Of a stretch of 64,000 bases of DNA, positions 1-11,280 are shown piece by piece. Within the stretch, counting starts at the first letter, position 1, and each line of letters begins with the position of its first letter. Under the pieces are notes generated by a model. It had not been told where the DNA came from, made no database searches, and saw only the letters and a program-made list of their open reading frames with translations. The translations under genes were made by a program, and so were the position numbers. Source of the stretch: Dasypus novemcinctus (Eukaryota > Chordata > Mammalia > Cingulata > Dasypodidae); assembly GCF_030445035.2 (NCBI RefSeq), contig NC_080683.1:119087225-119151224 (forward strand), written 5' to 3'.

Positions 1-756
1 GGTTGGGATAGGGATTGGGATGACTTTCTCGAGCACAACTGCCGTGAATAATGAGACTCGACTGTGGAAGGTTGAGTCCTGAATCATAGCACCACTATTC
101 CTTATTATTATTTTTGACATAGTTGAGGAAAGGTTAGACCTTCATTGAAAACCTTCCAGCGAAACTATCTGGGAATAAAGCCCTTAAGATTATTAGTGGT
201 GTTAAATCTCACTCTTTTTAATATTAAAAAAATGGTCTGAGGCTTTCAGTAAGAAAGTCAGGGGAAACAACTGAGAAACAAATCAGAAGTGAGCAAGTGT
301 GATTCAGCACCGCTCCAATGCAGGGGTCTCCACACTTCATTTCTGCGCAGTGCACCCCTCCTCTTTGGAAGGCGCCCTCCGTTCCTCTGCACGGGCGAAT
401 CCCAGTGGCACTGCCTGTGCATTAGTCACCAGACAGCAGCTCTTCATGCACATCTTGATGCTCAGGTGTGCTACAGCCACGAGCAACTTAAACTTGGCTC
501 CTCGGGGTACAACGCAAGCGGGACCCATCCCACCTGTGCTTGGGGCCAAGCATCAGAACCCACGAGGTGGGGTATGGGGCTCAGCAACAAGCTGGCGGAG
601 GGCCGCTGCAGGGGACTGGAGCTCAGGCAGCCTGGCCCCTTGGCAGCCCATCTTTGCATTTAATGCATTTGTTCACTGGACAGGAAGTGCTGGCTGCAGC
701 TTCCTGCCCTCCAGAGGCCCCTGGCCTGGGACTCGAGCCCGGGATATCTTGACTGT
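1..756. other. Unrecognised single-copy-like DNA, GC-rich from about 300
   Basis: No repeat family, RNA gene or exon was recognised. From about 300 to 750 the sequence is clearly richer in G and C than most of the window. It holds overlapping open frames of 60-153 codons on both strands, as expected when stop codons are rare by composition. None shows a known motif. Confidence 0.5.
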
Positions 757-1280
757 CTGAGTTTGCCGCGGCTGCCAGACAAAAGCGCTGCAGACGAGGC
801 GTCTAAGCCAGCAGGAGTGTGCTGCCTGGTGGCCCTGGAGGCTCTGAACCCAAGCTCTCCTTAGGGCTGTGCCCCCTCTTAGAGGGGGTCTGTCCCACCC
901 CTCCCCTGGCTTTTGGTGGGTGGTTGGCCACCTCGGGTGTCCCTTGGCTTGTGGCAGCATCACACAATCATGGCCTCTGCCACAGGGCCCTCTCTCTGTC
1001 TGTCCAAATTTCTTCTCCTTAGAAGGACCCCAGTCATACGGGATCAGGGCCTACCCTAATGCAGTGTGGCCTCATCTGAAGTAATCTCAGCTACAGAGAC
1101 CTTGTTTCTGAATAGTCACATTCAGTGGACTAGGGATTAGCACTTGCTCATGACTTTTTTTTAAAGATTTTTAAAATTTAATTTCTCTCCCCTGCCGCCA
1201 TTTTTGTTTGCTCTCACTGTCTACTTCCTGTGTGCATTCACGTCTTTCCAGGGAGGCAATTCAACCTTGCCCACTGGCCA
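757..1280 (-). mobile_element. MLT1/MST-type MaLR solo LTR (antisense), split by a SINE fragment
   Basis: Read on the plus strand, it follows the usual order of an inverted mammalian MaLR LTR. An opening like 'TTTGCCGCGGCTGCCA' is followed by 'CCTTGGCTTGTGGCAGCATCAC', then 'TGTCCAAATTTCTTCTCCTT', 'AGTCACATTCAGTGGACTAG' and a closing 'GGAGGCAATTCAACCTTG'. The segment at about 1156-1253 is foreign and resembles a DAS-SINE tail. The copy is highly diverged with no internal viral genes, so it is an old solo LTR. Confidence 0.65.
1156..1253 (-). mobile_element. 5'-truncated DAS-SINE fragment inside the MLT1 LTR
   Basis: It begins with a T-rich run (the reversed A tail) and continues 'TTTCTCTCCCCTGCCGCCAT' and 'TTTGCTCTCACTGTC'. 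This is the same 3' body as the full-length SINE copies at 5.2 and 40.2 kb. The tRNA-like head is absent. It interrupts the LTR just before that element's terminal 'CAATTCAACC' block. Confidence 0.6.
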
Positions 1281-2879
1281 TGCCACTTAACGTGCCAGCC
1301 TCTATTTCCCCTAACTGGACCTCTGTCCTCCCTAAAATGGGGTGGTATAAATAGCTACAGGCTTTTTTAGAAGATTGAATAGTTAGCAATGCAGACACAG
1401 GGTGTGGGAATAAAAAAGGAAACAGGAGTCAAACAATGCATGGAAACCCCAAAATCAAGGATCTGTTTTACAAATCTTTATATCCAGTTCCTACACTGGC
1501 CAGGCATTTATTAACCCTTCTGAAGAGAGCGCCCTGGCCAGAGTCTCTTGCCAGGTTCAGGGATGTGGCTTTCAAATTGAACAGCCTGATGTACTGGCCC
1601 ATGGAAATCTGTGAGATTTCAGCTGAAAATTAAATGCAAATGGAAATCAATAAAGCAGTTTAAGAATCAATAAAAATCACTATTGAATCACTATTCAGGA
1701 AACTTATATTTGCACTTTTTTACAGCCATTCTGTATCCTTAGTACGACTGTATTTTATCAAAAGTGCCTGCACTTGAAGTGCTTGAGGTTGAAAAATAAC
1801 ACATTTTTCAAGTGTTCAGCATGGCAGTGTCAGTTTGGCAATGAAGGTAGTTTTCAAAAACCATTGCTGTGCCTTCAAATAAGAAATGAAGTGAAACATA
1901 AATTGCCCCCATGAATTAAAGCTAGTTACAACTATAAGTGCTCAATCATTTGTGTCATTTCTTCTACCATGGAGCAATGGGCAAAGATATTTAAAAATGA
2001 CTGGTTAAATGTCAGTCTATTTTATTTAATTTCATGAGGGATAGCTATTTCTTACACTAAACAAAAGTCAGTCTACTTATCCAGAACTCACACTGAGGTC
2101 TCAAATTTAGCATTGGCCGAATAATCAGAAGCCAGCCCTGTGGACCAAAGCAGGGAGATTTTGGGTAGCAATTCTGTGACTTGGTTACAAAGAGGGTAAA
2201 CGGATTGGCGAAGATTGGATCACTTACGCAAAGTCCACGGAGAAATTTAGTTGAAAATTGGTCCCAGGTAGCCTCACAGGCTTAAAGGGCATTTCTGACT
2301 AGACAAACACTGTCTCCCAACATCCCCTGAACTGGCATAAACAGCCGAGTGTTCCTCCACCACAGCCTGGTAAATACCAACTAAACTGCCTGCCTTTAAG
2401 CCAAGACGAGCAACACTCCCTATTTTTTAGCAAAATATTTTTCCACTCTGGCCCTCCAAGAAACTCTCCAAATCCAATACGCTTCAATGGTGCTAAAGGC
2501 TTCTCTATTTTTCTCACTATTTATAGCTTTCAGATGTTGGCAGGTAGGGGACTACATTTTCTTCAGGATAAACTTAAAAATGGCAGTAATGCAATTTCAT
2601 TATATGCTCCACGGTATTGAGAAAGGACTAAAACAATCCTTCCTTGTGAATGCAAGCATTTAGGCTAGACTAAATCTCTTGCAGACAATCTATCAAAAGT
2701 CAAGGTTATGTTGTGACGCCTTCTGTTAGGTGAGGGCAACGTGGAATGGTCTTGCCATGCCAAGGGGCCGAAGCCCAGGAGGAGACCTTCTGCCCCGCAA
2801 GGGTACTGAGGCTGGAGGACAGAAAGGAAACAGGATCGCAGCACTCACTTGATAGACTACACACCAACTTGTAACTATA
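1281..2879. other. Unique non-coding sequence
   Basis: AT-rich to average composition with no recognised repeat, RNA or gene. Short open frames at 1436-1633 and 2299-2517 (minus) have no known motifs and are of chance length. Confidence 0.5.
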
Positions 2880-3035
2880 ACACCTCATTGGTCCTTATAA
2901 CAATAGACAAAGTGATTAGTCACTCTGTATTTGGAAGAGGAAACTCATCAGAGAAGTGACTTAGCTGAGGTGACATGGGTGGAATGTGGCAGAGCTGGAA
3001 CCAGCAGGCACCCGTCCTGATGCTAACCCTGCTCC
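2880..3035 (-). repeat. MIR SINE relic (antisense)
   Basis: It has the reversed MIR signature: 'GAGGAAACTCATCAGAGAAG' followed by 'GTGACTTAGCTGAGGTGACA', 'GGCAGAGCTGGAACC' and a terminal 'GTCCTGATGCTAACCC'. MIR is an ancient tRNA-derived mammalian SINE and this copy is strongly diverged. Confidence 0.7.
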
Positions 3036-3555
3036 CTGCCCAACACCTCATCGTCCTCCAGGACCTCAGCGCACGGAGCACAGACCATCTATTCAAGAGA
3101 AAGGGCAAGCGGAGAACAGCGGGAAAAGGGACACCGAAGGGATTGCTTGGGGATGACCTCCAGCAGCCCAGGTGCTTGTCAAGGACCTTATTGGGCTCTT
3201 TAGGGGGCAGTAGTCTGGTAGAGTTGAAAGGGAAGACAGTTGAAGTCCCTAGCTCACCGCTAACCATGGTGCCCTCACCTGCAGCTCTGCGAGGCCCCCG
3301 GGACTGTGGTGAAATCACCAGGAAGAAAGGCCACTCGAGGGGCAGGTGCTAAGTGGAAGGAGGTACACGCCTGGTGGGGAAATAGCCTGAGCAAAGGTAT
3401 GGTGGCAAAGTGAGTGTGGCTCAAGTGACAGTGAGGCAATGAGGGTGGACAGCCAGAGAGTCATCAACTGTCACGTCAGTGCCATCCATGTAGTCGACCA
3501 ATCTGGACATTTTAGGTCAAGATTTATGCTTTGGATTTTAAAACAACCATCAAGA
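3036..3555. other. Unique non-coding sequence
   Basis: No recognised repeat or gene. Open frames of 125 and 132 codons overlap here on opposite strands and start in the neighbouring MIR. This is a chance pattern in GC-richer sequence. Confidence 0.45.
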
Positions 3556-3645
3556 CCCTCCGGCCCTCCCTCCCTCCCTTTCTTCTTTCCTTCCTCCCTC
3601 TCTGCCCTCCCCTCTCTTCCTTCCTTTTCCTCTCTTCCTCTCTAA
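3556..3645 (+). repeat. Polypyrimidine-rich tract
   Basis: About 90 bases almost entirely of C and T, built from irregular CCCT, CTTC and TTCC motifs. The complementary strand is homopurine. Such tracts are low-complexity sequence and can adopt H-DNA in vitro, but no function is indicated here. Confidence 0.85.
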
Positions 3646-4583
3646 TCTTACCTCGCCTCTGTGTAGACACAGACTATTCTGTGATGAATTTCAGGAGGGT
3701 TGGATTCCTTTGTCCAAGGCAGTGTTGTCAAACAAAGGTCATTCTGGCTGCCACCCCACTGCCATGGCAGACAATGCTAATCAACCACTGTTCTCTGGGC
3801 ACAGTCTGAGGATTCATTTTTGGGGACATGGGTTTGTCGCATTTTGGGGACATGGGTTTGTCGCACAAGTAATGAAAGCTATTTGCCAACACAAATCTAG
3901 GACAAAAGTGGATCAAATATGGTTCTCCGTCGGAAAAAGAAAAGAAAAGGTAAAAGTGTACAGCACATGCTCTACCTTTCACCTCCCCGCTGTTCTGATC
4001 TCAGCAAAAGCTCCAAGTGGAAAGAGGCAAATGCTTTATGAAGCCACAGCCTGGTGAACTGAGAGTCCAGGAAAGAACTTTAAAAGCCCGAATATGCTTC
4101 CACGAATGGCCACGGTCTTTTGAATACTTTGTCAAACAAATTGACTTCTGGATATTCTGATGTTTGCCCCCTTATAAATTTGAATTCCCCTGGTGCTAAA
4201 ATTTGGTTTCTCAGCTGTAATGCAAATATATTTTGTCTGTACATATATGTAGAAATTATACCTCAGTTTCTGAGGTCCCAGACTTCCATTTTAGCACTTG
4301 AAAAAGAAATAATCCTTGCACTTGAAAAAGGAAATAATCCATGAGTTTACATGTCTTGTATGCAGCTGAAAACATCTAAAGATTCTGTTTTTCATTGAAT
4401 TGTTTGGCTAAATGCCTCATTTTATTTTTGTGCTTTTATGGGTTTAACTCAGTTTTAATGCTACTTGAATTCTACTTTGTGGTTCCATCATGATTTTTGT
4501 TGTGTGTATTCGAACTAAAAAAAATTCCCCATTTTTGGTAGCGGATATATTCAAACCACTAGTGCTGGAAAAAAAACAGCCTG
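3646..4583. other. Unique non-coding sequence with two short tandem duplications
   Basis: No recognised family or gene. It contains an exact 24-bp duplication at 3818-3865. A second, imperfect doubling of about 22 bp ('GCACTTGAAAAAG' with 'AAATAATCC') lies near 4296-4340. Both look like small local slippage or duplication events. Confidence 0.5.
3818..3865 (+). repeat. Exact 24-bp tandem duplication, two copies
   Basis: Copies at 3818-3841 and 3842-3865 are identical. Each carries the core 'GGGGACATGGGTTTGTCGCA'. Identity despite two CpG sites suggests the duplication is recent. Confidence 0.9.
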
Positions 4584-4712
4584 TCGTTGAAGTAGACGAG
4601 CGTTGGCAGGGCAGGCCGTGCATCGCCTTAGACGTTCATAACATGCACAGTACGGTCGCCACGGAGCGAGGGACCTCCCTCGGAGTCTCGCCATCCCTTG
4701 TGTCCTGACTCG
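4584..4712. promoter_or_regulatory. CpG-dense patch of unknown role
   Basis: Thirteen CpG dinucleotides occur in about 130 bases, whereas the flanking few hundred bases have almost none. It is too short to meet usual CpG-island length criteria. No TATA box, exon or repeat family is recognised. It could be a conserved regulatory element, a relic of a GC-rich insertion, or a small unmethylated site. The functional label is inference only. Confidence 0.3.
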
Positions 4713-4949
4713 CAGAGAGCAGGGCTATTACAATTCGAAAATAGCTTTGCATGTTTAGGGGAAAAAGTCAAAGGAAAAAAAGAGATTTGCATGCAAAACA
4801 TCTGACATCCATAAGCAATTTAGACGTGTGTGGGTATGAGTGTACACGGGGTCCATGAACACACAGGAGAGGGTGGTTTTGAAAATCTGGTGTTTGATTG
4901 ATTATATTATATTATATTGACTGAAAGTAAGTACTTATGAATCTGAAAT
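4713..4949. other. Unique non-coding sequence
   Basis: AT-rich, with a short (TATAT)n-like stretch near 4902-4918. No gene or repeat family is recognised. Confidence 0.5.
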
Positions 4950-5115
4950 TGTTGAATTCCAAGCCTGACTTCTTTTTAGTGATAGTGTGACTTTGGACAA
5001 ACTTCCACTAAATCTTAGGTAACATTTTTAGTGGGAATAAACATCTCTACTTTATAGGAAAGATTAATTCATATTAGGTAAGGCATGTAAAATGCATAGT
5101 GGAATGTCTGGCCCA
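4950..5115 (+). repeat. MIR SINE relic
   Basis: It keeps the MIR order: 'GTGTGACTTTGGACAAACTT' for the 'gtgaccttgggcaagt' core, then a 'AAATCTTAGGTAACATTTT'-like block, and 'GTAAGGCATGTAAAATGCATA' near the 3' end. It is diverged and therefore old. Confidence 0.6.
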
Positions 5116-5217
5116 TATCAATCATTTAAATAATATAGCTGTTAATAATAATAAATAAAACAGGTAATTAAAGTAAAGTCCATAACAAGGAAGCCTGGCT
5201 TTGTCCTGCCTTGATTT

Positions 5218-5627
5218 CCTTTTCAAAGATTTATTTTATTTATTTCTCTCCCCTCCCCACCCCCCCGCCATTGTCTGCTCTCTGTGTCCATTCGCTGTGT
5301 GTTCTTCTTGCATTCCTGTCAGCGGCACCTGGAATCTGTGTCTCTTTCTGTTGTGTCATCTTGCCGCATCAGCTCTCTGTGTGTTTGGTGCCACTCCTGG
5401 GCAGGCTGCACTTTTTTGTGTGTGGGACGGCTCTCCTTGCTGGACGCACTCCTTATGTGTGGGGCTCCCCTATGTGAGGGACACCCCTATGTGGCATGGC
5501 ATTCCTTGAGTGCATCAGCACTGCTTATGGGCTAGCTCACCACATGGGTCAGGAGGCCCTGGGTTTGAACCCTGGACCTCTTATATGGTAGGCGGACACT
5601 CCATCAGTTGAGCCAAATCTGCTTCCC
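5218..5627 (-). mobile_element. Full-length DAS-SINE (armadillo tRNA-derived SINE)
   Basis: The tRNA-like head lies at the right end on the minus strand. It has an A-box-like 'TGGCTCAACTGATGG' and a B-box-like 'GGGTTCAAACCC'. The body is the pyrimidine-rich DAS-III type, ending in the reversed A-rich tail at 5218-5245. Near-matching 12-bp target-site duplications flank it: CTGCCTTGATTT at 5206-5217 and CTGCTTTGATTT at 5628-5639. That is what L1-driven insertion leaves. The 102-codon open frame inside it is not a gene. Confidence 0.9.
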
Positions 5628-5639
5628 CTGCTTTGATTT

Positions 5640-6449
5640 TAACTTTACAGGATAATCATTTGCTAGCTTAGCTAATATGTCATCCCTTAATTATAATAGT
5701 CATTTGAAGACTTTACTAATCCATGCTGCTTATGAGAACTATAAGCATTGGAACAAGTGAATATTTCCTGACCCTGAGTTTTCTAATCCAAGGAGAAAGC
5801 ATAACTGTGATTGCATTCTATCATGGCCATTCCTCTTGAAAAGAAGAAATCAAATAATGGGGTTTTCAAGTCCTTACAAAGCATATCCTGGCTATTAAAC
5901 TGAAGAAGAGATAAAATAGTATAGACATGAAATACATATTTTATGGGCAACAAGTCTAAAGAAGACAAGCATATAAGTACAAACAAGTAAATAATTAGCT
6001 CATAGCAGTTTATGGTTGCTAAATTTGCTAATTATTCTTCTCACTTGGAAGAGTTGACTTCTATTTGTTTTCAATAAGAACGTATAGTACATTCTTCACG
6101 ATCTAGAGGTACAAAACATTCCCAGAAGGTCTCTTAGGTATATACCAGGGCTAGATTTCTACATTATGAAAGAGAAGTCCACAGACCCATCATTGGGTCA
6201 ACACAATCTGCCAAGTGTGACCAGATCCTCTGGGTCTCTGATGATCACCTTTCTGTCCATAGGGGACTGCAAACCAGCCTCCTTTTCTGCTGTCAAAACT
6301 TGGAGTTGAAGAGTAGTAGGAGGACACTTCAACTCTCTGTACTTCCAGTAGAGAAGGGAATCCTTACTATCACTCAGTTTCTCAGGAGAAACATTGGTTC
6401 AGTCTAATGGTCTAATTTTAAGAAAAATGAATTTGGGGAACAAATCTAC
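5640..6449. other. Unique non-coding sequence
   Basis: No recognised repeat, RNA or gene. The longest open frame is 67 codons (5783-5986, minus) and lacks motifs. Confidence 0.5.
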
Positions 6450-6600
6450 CATTTTTTTCCATGTGTCTTTGGATGATATGTTAAATTTACTATTTCTACC
6501 ATTTGTAAAACTAAGCTAATGACACCTGCTTCACAAGACTGTTATTATAAAAATTTAATAAAATTACATTGAGAAATTGCTTTGCAAACAGTACAAATCT
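6450..6600 (+). repeat. MIR SINE relic (3' half)
   Basis: It contains 'TTTGTAAAACTAAGCTAATG', then 'ACACCTGCTTCACAAGACTG', then 'TTGCTTTGCAAACAGTACA'. This matches the usual MIR 3' order (count of normal cells, cautious epithelial block, terminal recurrence motif) in diverged form. Confidence 0.6.
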
Positions 6601-7389
6601 TTAAATAATTAAATAGTTCAAATATTGTAGTTTTTCTTAATTCTCACTGAGGATGGTGTATGAAGTCTGTGGTGTATAAAAATTACCTTGAACCATTAGC
6701 TCATCCACTCAGGTTAAAAATTAACCTCTGGAGGAAAACAACTCCGTTTGATTCTTGTATTCAAGCACTAAAGAGAGAGAAAGAGAGAGAAAGAGCATGT
6801 GCTGAGGGTATTTCCTGTTGTTTGCAGGTACTGAGGGTATATATCTGTAGGTTTCTGGGATAAAAGATGTCTTCTTTCATCTCCCTTGTGGTATGGGTGG
6901 TTAAACTAGAACCTTGAGGAAAAATGGGATGGAGGATGCAGAGTGAGGTGTATGGGATATTGGTAAAAGGTAAGAGGTAGGTAGCCACGCAGTCCTGGAC
7001 TTTAGTACAATCTCTGGAACTCACTAATGGCTATTGTTTATAAATTAGATCAAATAATAATTCTTAATGACCTCATCAGATATGGGATAAAATGGTATCA
7101 CCCTACAAATATCAGAAATACATGAAAAAATACTAAGTCAATAGTCAAATTGGCACGCAGGTATAGTAAGGCAACCCCTTTTTCTTCTCCAAAGAAACAT
7201 GTTTCAACTTTGAAGTTGATGAAATGAACGAATCAGCCCATGGCGTATAGGGATTGTTGTGATACCTTCCAGGGCCCTGAGACTTAGAAGCAGAAGTGGA
7301 GGGCTGTGGGAAGGGCTAACAGTTAGAGGAGCTGAGAGGGTACTTCTTTGATTTACCTTGAGATGGTGTGAAAACAGAAATATCAACAG
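6601..7389. other. Unique non-coding sequence with an AG-rich simple repeat
   Basis: A short (AGAG)n/(AAAG)n stretch lies at about 6771-6796. Otherwise no repeat family, RNA or gene is recognised. Confidence 0.5.
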
Positions 7390-8720
7390 TAAAATGATGA
7401 GGAGATATATGCCTTTATTATAGTTTATATATTATATTTTTGATTCTTGAGTTTCTGTTTGATTCTTTATACTGTGTATCTACTGAGAATCACTATTTAT
7501 TGAATCTTTGTCATCATATTTTACTTTGATTCATTGGGCATATTTACAGAAGTTGTTTTGAATTCTTTGCCTTCAAAATCAATATTTGTGTCTATTCAGA
7601 GTTATTCTCTATTGACTGTTGTGCTCTGTCCTGTGTGGATTGTCTTGCAATTTTTGGTTGAAATTGGACATTTTTAAATATTGTAATCGATGGTATATTG
7701 TAGCAACTCTGAGATCTGACCTGTTTTACTATTTTTTTCTTTTTCTTATCTTGTCTGAACTTAAAATGCAAAATCTTTCTCCCCACAGGCAGCTACTGGT
7801 TTTCTGCTTAGTTTTGTATTCTTGTTTTCACTCTTTAGCCTTGCTTAATAGAGGTCAACACACTACCTACATAACTGAGTAGTTAGCCAATGAATGTGTG
7901 GGTAGAGGTGATATTCACACACCTCCATCACATGAGGTTTTCTTCTTTTGGCAATCAGTTTGCATGGGTTTGGGGAGTAGGTTTAAAATTCAGCTGATTC
8001 CCAAGTCACACTCGGTTTTTACTTTCTACGAGACTTTCTCAGGTTTCTCCTCTGCAAAGCCCTAGTTTTCAGTGAAGCAGAATGTGTAGAGTACTTACAC
8101 AGCCCTTAAGTTGAGCTCTCCTTTTCGGGGTTTCCCTGCATAACTTTTGCCTGCTCATTGCTCATCCCAAACAGGACTATGACCTCAGTCTAGCAGAGCT
8201 GTGGTTTTCTATCATTTATTTTTCACTATGTTTTCCAAAGCCATTTTTGCCCCCATCCCTAACTATTCTCTCTGTCTGATAGCAAATCTGCTGCTTTTCT
8301 GGCCAGCTCTGCTTTGGTAAAATTGCTATTTTACCAAAGGTGATGGATGGGAATTCTGTCAGGCAAGAAGGTCACAGACTCAATTGTTTTTACCCAAACC
8401 TCTAGCATTTTTCCAAGAATAAATTCTTCTTGATTTATCATTTTCCTTTGGTCACTTTGCAGACCCCTGATCTGATTGTTGTTAACAATTTTGTCCAGCT
8501 TTAGACCTGCTTTATGAACAGAAGATTCTCTGACTTCTTCATACCACCAGAGCTGGAATTAACCCCTGGCCTGAAGGTATATTTTTAATATATAAAATAT
8601 GTGCATTTTTAAGATGCGCCTTCTACTTTCCTTCTTATTCACTAGTATTTTAAATTCATCTGTGGGTTATCTATTTTGCGCATGGTCCACAGTGAACCCA
8701 GACCTTTTACTATTGGCTAG
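7390..8720 (-). mobile_element. L1M/HAL1-type LINE relic, antisense
   Basis: The plus strand runs through the reversed 5' region of ancient mammalian L1/HAL1 elements. Marks include 'GAGTTTCTGTTTGATTCTTT', 'GAAATTGGACATTTTTAAAT' with 'TGTAGCAACTCTGAGATCTG', and 'CAGGCAGCTACTGG'. The copy is broken by many stops and encodes nothing intact. A perfect 12-bp-stem inverted repeat lies at 8312-8339. The right boundary is approximate. Confidence 0.6.
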
Positions 8721-10009
8721 TCAGGCCTCTTGACTCTGACAAAAGGATCCAAACAATGGTGCATAGCAAAGAGGGATAGAGAATTTATTGCTTACACACT
8801 TATATGTCTATTCTTTGTGATCAAAAAATATATTTGGGTAATGTGGTTTGCATTACCTGTCATTCATCCCAACATTCACTTTTTCTGCTATATTTCTGAT
8901 GTGTATAAATATTCTGGGGCAAGTACATTTGGTAAACAGATATCAGTAAATATATGATACTTAAAGACAATATTTCCAATCACTGTTTAAGAGCCATCCC
9001 TTGGCCTGTCACACCATCACTATCAGTCTCACTTCTAGTCAATGATGGCTTACATTTAGAACATTTAATGCAAATACAGAGAAAAACACGTTCACATTTA
9101 TGCAAAGTAGCACAAATTTTCACCAACTGAATTTGTAAATAATTGCAAAATGAAATGCTGATGAGAAGGTCATGAAACAAACAGTCTCATATATTGCCAA
9201 TGACAGGAGAAAACTGGCTTAAAAACATCTATGGAGGACTTTCCATTTCAGCTCTGACTTGTAAAGTGCTCAGAAATTGTTATTCTCATCTTTACAAAAA
9301 GGAAAAGCTGGATAATCAGCAAATCCACGTAGGGCAACCACCCAGAAATCTGAAGTGTTAGACATGACCAGAGAGACACGTCAAATGAAATCTGCTAAGG
9401 TGGAGCCAAACTCCTGGAGCAATAAACTTGTAGGGGCAGTCGCATGGTAAATTTGATGAATTGATGGAGGCTAAGTGTAGACTAGTTTAAGAATGAAAAA
9501 CTCTGGTTTCCAGTCTTGGAGGATGCACTTTTATGGGCTTTCCCTTCAGGAGCTGTGAGAATCTGAGAAAGACCCACTTGAGGCTCTGGCAGGAGTAGGG
9601 GAGGAGTAGTCCAGGGCCTTCCCCATGCAAAAGGCCTCCTCTCCAGGTCAGAGGACCTTGCTAGAGCACAGTTCTGAAACCTCATCCAGGTAGAGGCAAA
9701 GAAATCCTTCCCCCTCAAACCCCTGCTTCTCTTGCCCTATCAGCTAAGAATTAAAAAAGAAAATGAAGTCAAAAGGGAGAGTTCTTCCAGGAAATGGATT
9801 GGGAACACTGCAGACAGGGAATGGAGTAGGAGACTGTGTGAAAAAGATGAACTACTGGAAGAGGGACAGAAATATTCATGATGGCTGCAGCCCTGAGACA
9901 TGGCCCATTGAAAGAGTGAGACTTATTCAGAAGATTATAGAACTTTCCCCTCCCCCCACATCCTGGTAATGACATATGGATAACATGAGCAGAGAGATGG
10001 AAACTTCAA
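8721..10009. other. Unique non-coding sequence
   Basis: No confident repeat or gene. The last 300 bases are purine-rich and may belong to the 5' end of the LINE that follows, but this cannot be shown by eye. Confidence 0.45.
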
Positions 10010-11280
10010 GAAAAAATTAAAGATAAATGCTGGAGTAAAATGAAAAATGACACAATATGGCTTAAAGAAAGAATAACTGAACTTAAAGATAGAGCAGAAG
10101 AACCTTCCAAACTGTAATGCAAGGAGAGTAAAGAATTTTTTAAAAAGATGAACAGAAACTTTAAGAACTGTGGAATGATACCAAAAGGTGTAACATAAGT
10201 GTAAATGTAATACCAGGAAGAGAAGGAAGAGAATGGGGCAGAAAAAATATCTGAAGTCACAGTGGCAGAAAATTTAAAAAAAATTTATAACAACACCAAA
10301 TCACAGACAGAAGAAGCTCAGAGAACACCAAATAGGATAAATGCCAACAAAACAAAACAAAAACACACAAAAAGCAAAAAAACCCAAACAACACGTAGGC
10401 ATATAATCAACTTCAGAAAACCAAGGACCAAAGAGAAAATCTTGAAGGAAGCCAGAGGAAAGACATTTTTTACCCATAGGGCAGAAGGATAAAAATTACA
10501 TTGGACTTCTCTTTAATAACAATGCAAGTAAGAAGAGAGAAGAGTGAAGTCTTTAAAACATTAACATTTTTTTTAGAATATATATCCAGTGAAATTATCC
10601 TTCAAAAATGAAGGAGAAATAAAACTTTCTCAGTCAAAATAAAACCAAGGGAATTCATCACCAGCTGTCCTACTCTTCAAAAAAATGTTGACAGAAGTTC
10701 TTCAGACAGAAGGAAAACGTTGTGGATAAGAAACTGGGATCTACATAAAGAGAAGTAAAATGCCAGAGAAGAAATAAACGAAGATAAAATCTTTTAAATT
10801 TCTTACTCGTAATTAATCTAAAAGATAACTTTTAAGGCAATAACCACATATTGGGTGATTCTAGCATATGGATAACTGAAAGGAAGGATAGCAATGTCAC
10901 AAAAGACAGAAGGGAAAAATCTGGAATACTTTGCTATACGCTACCAGCAAAATGTGTGAAGATGTAAAGTGTTATTTGAAGGTAGATTTGAATTCTTTAA
11001 AATGTATACAGTAAACTCTAGGGCAACCACTAAAAAACTGAAAAAGAAGTATAAGTGATATGCCTAGAGAGGAGATAAAATGGAGTCATATAAAATGTTC
11101 AACTAAAATAAGGGAAGGCAGAAAAAAGGGAGAGGGATGAAATAAAAACAATGAAAAAAAATTAAAAATGTTGCTTATTAATCCAGCTATACAACAGAGC
11201 ATAAAATACAAAGAGCAAAAGTGATAGAACTTAAAATAGAAATAGACAATTCCATTATTATACTTGTAGACTTTAACATC

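Noticed and set aside
299-760. A 153-codon open frame in the GC-rich first kilobase
   Set aside because: Overlapping frames of similar length occur on both strands, as expected from composition. No domain, splice context or motif is visible.
3556-3645. Polypyrimidine tract as a splice acceptor or functional H-DNA element
   Set aside because: No adjoining exon is recognisable and such tracts are common low-complexity sequence.
5560-5627. tRNA-like A and B boxes, a possible tRNA gene
   Set aside because: They belong to the head of a DAS-SINE. The same head recurs through the window and lacks a proper cloverleaf and anticodon context.
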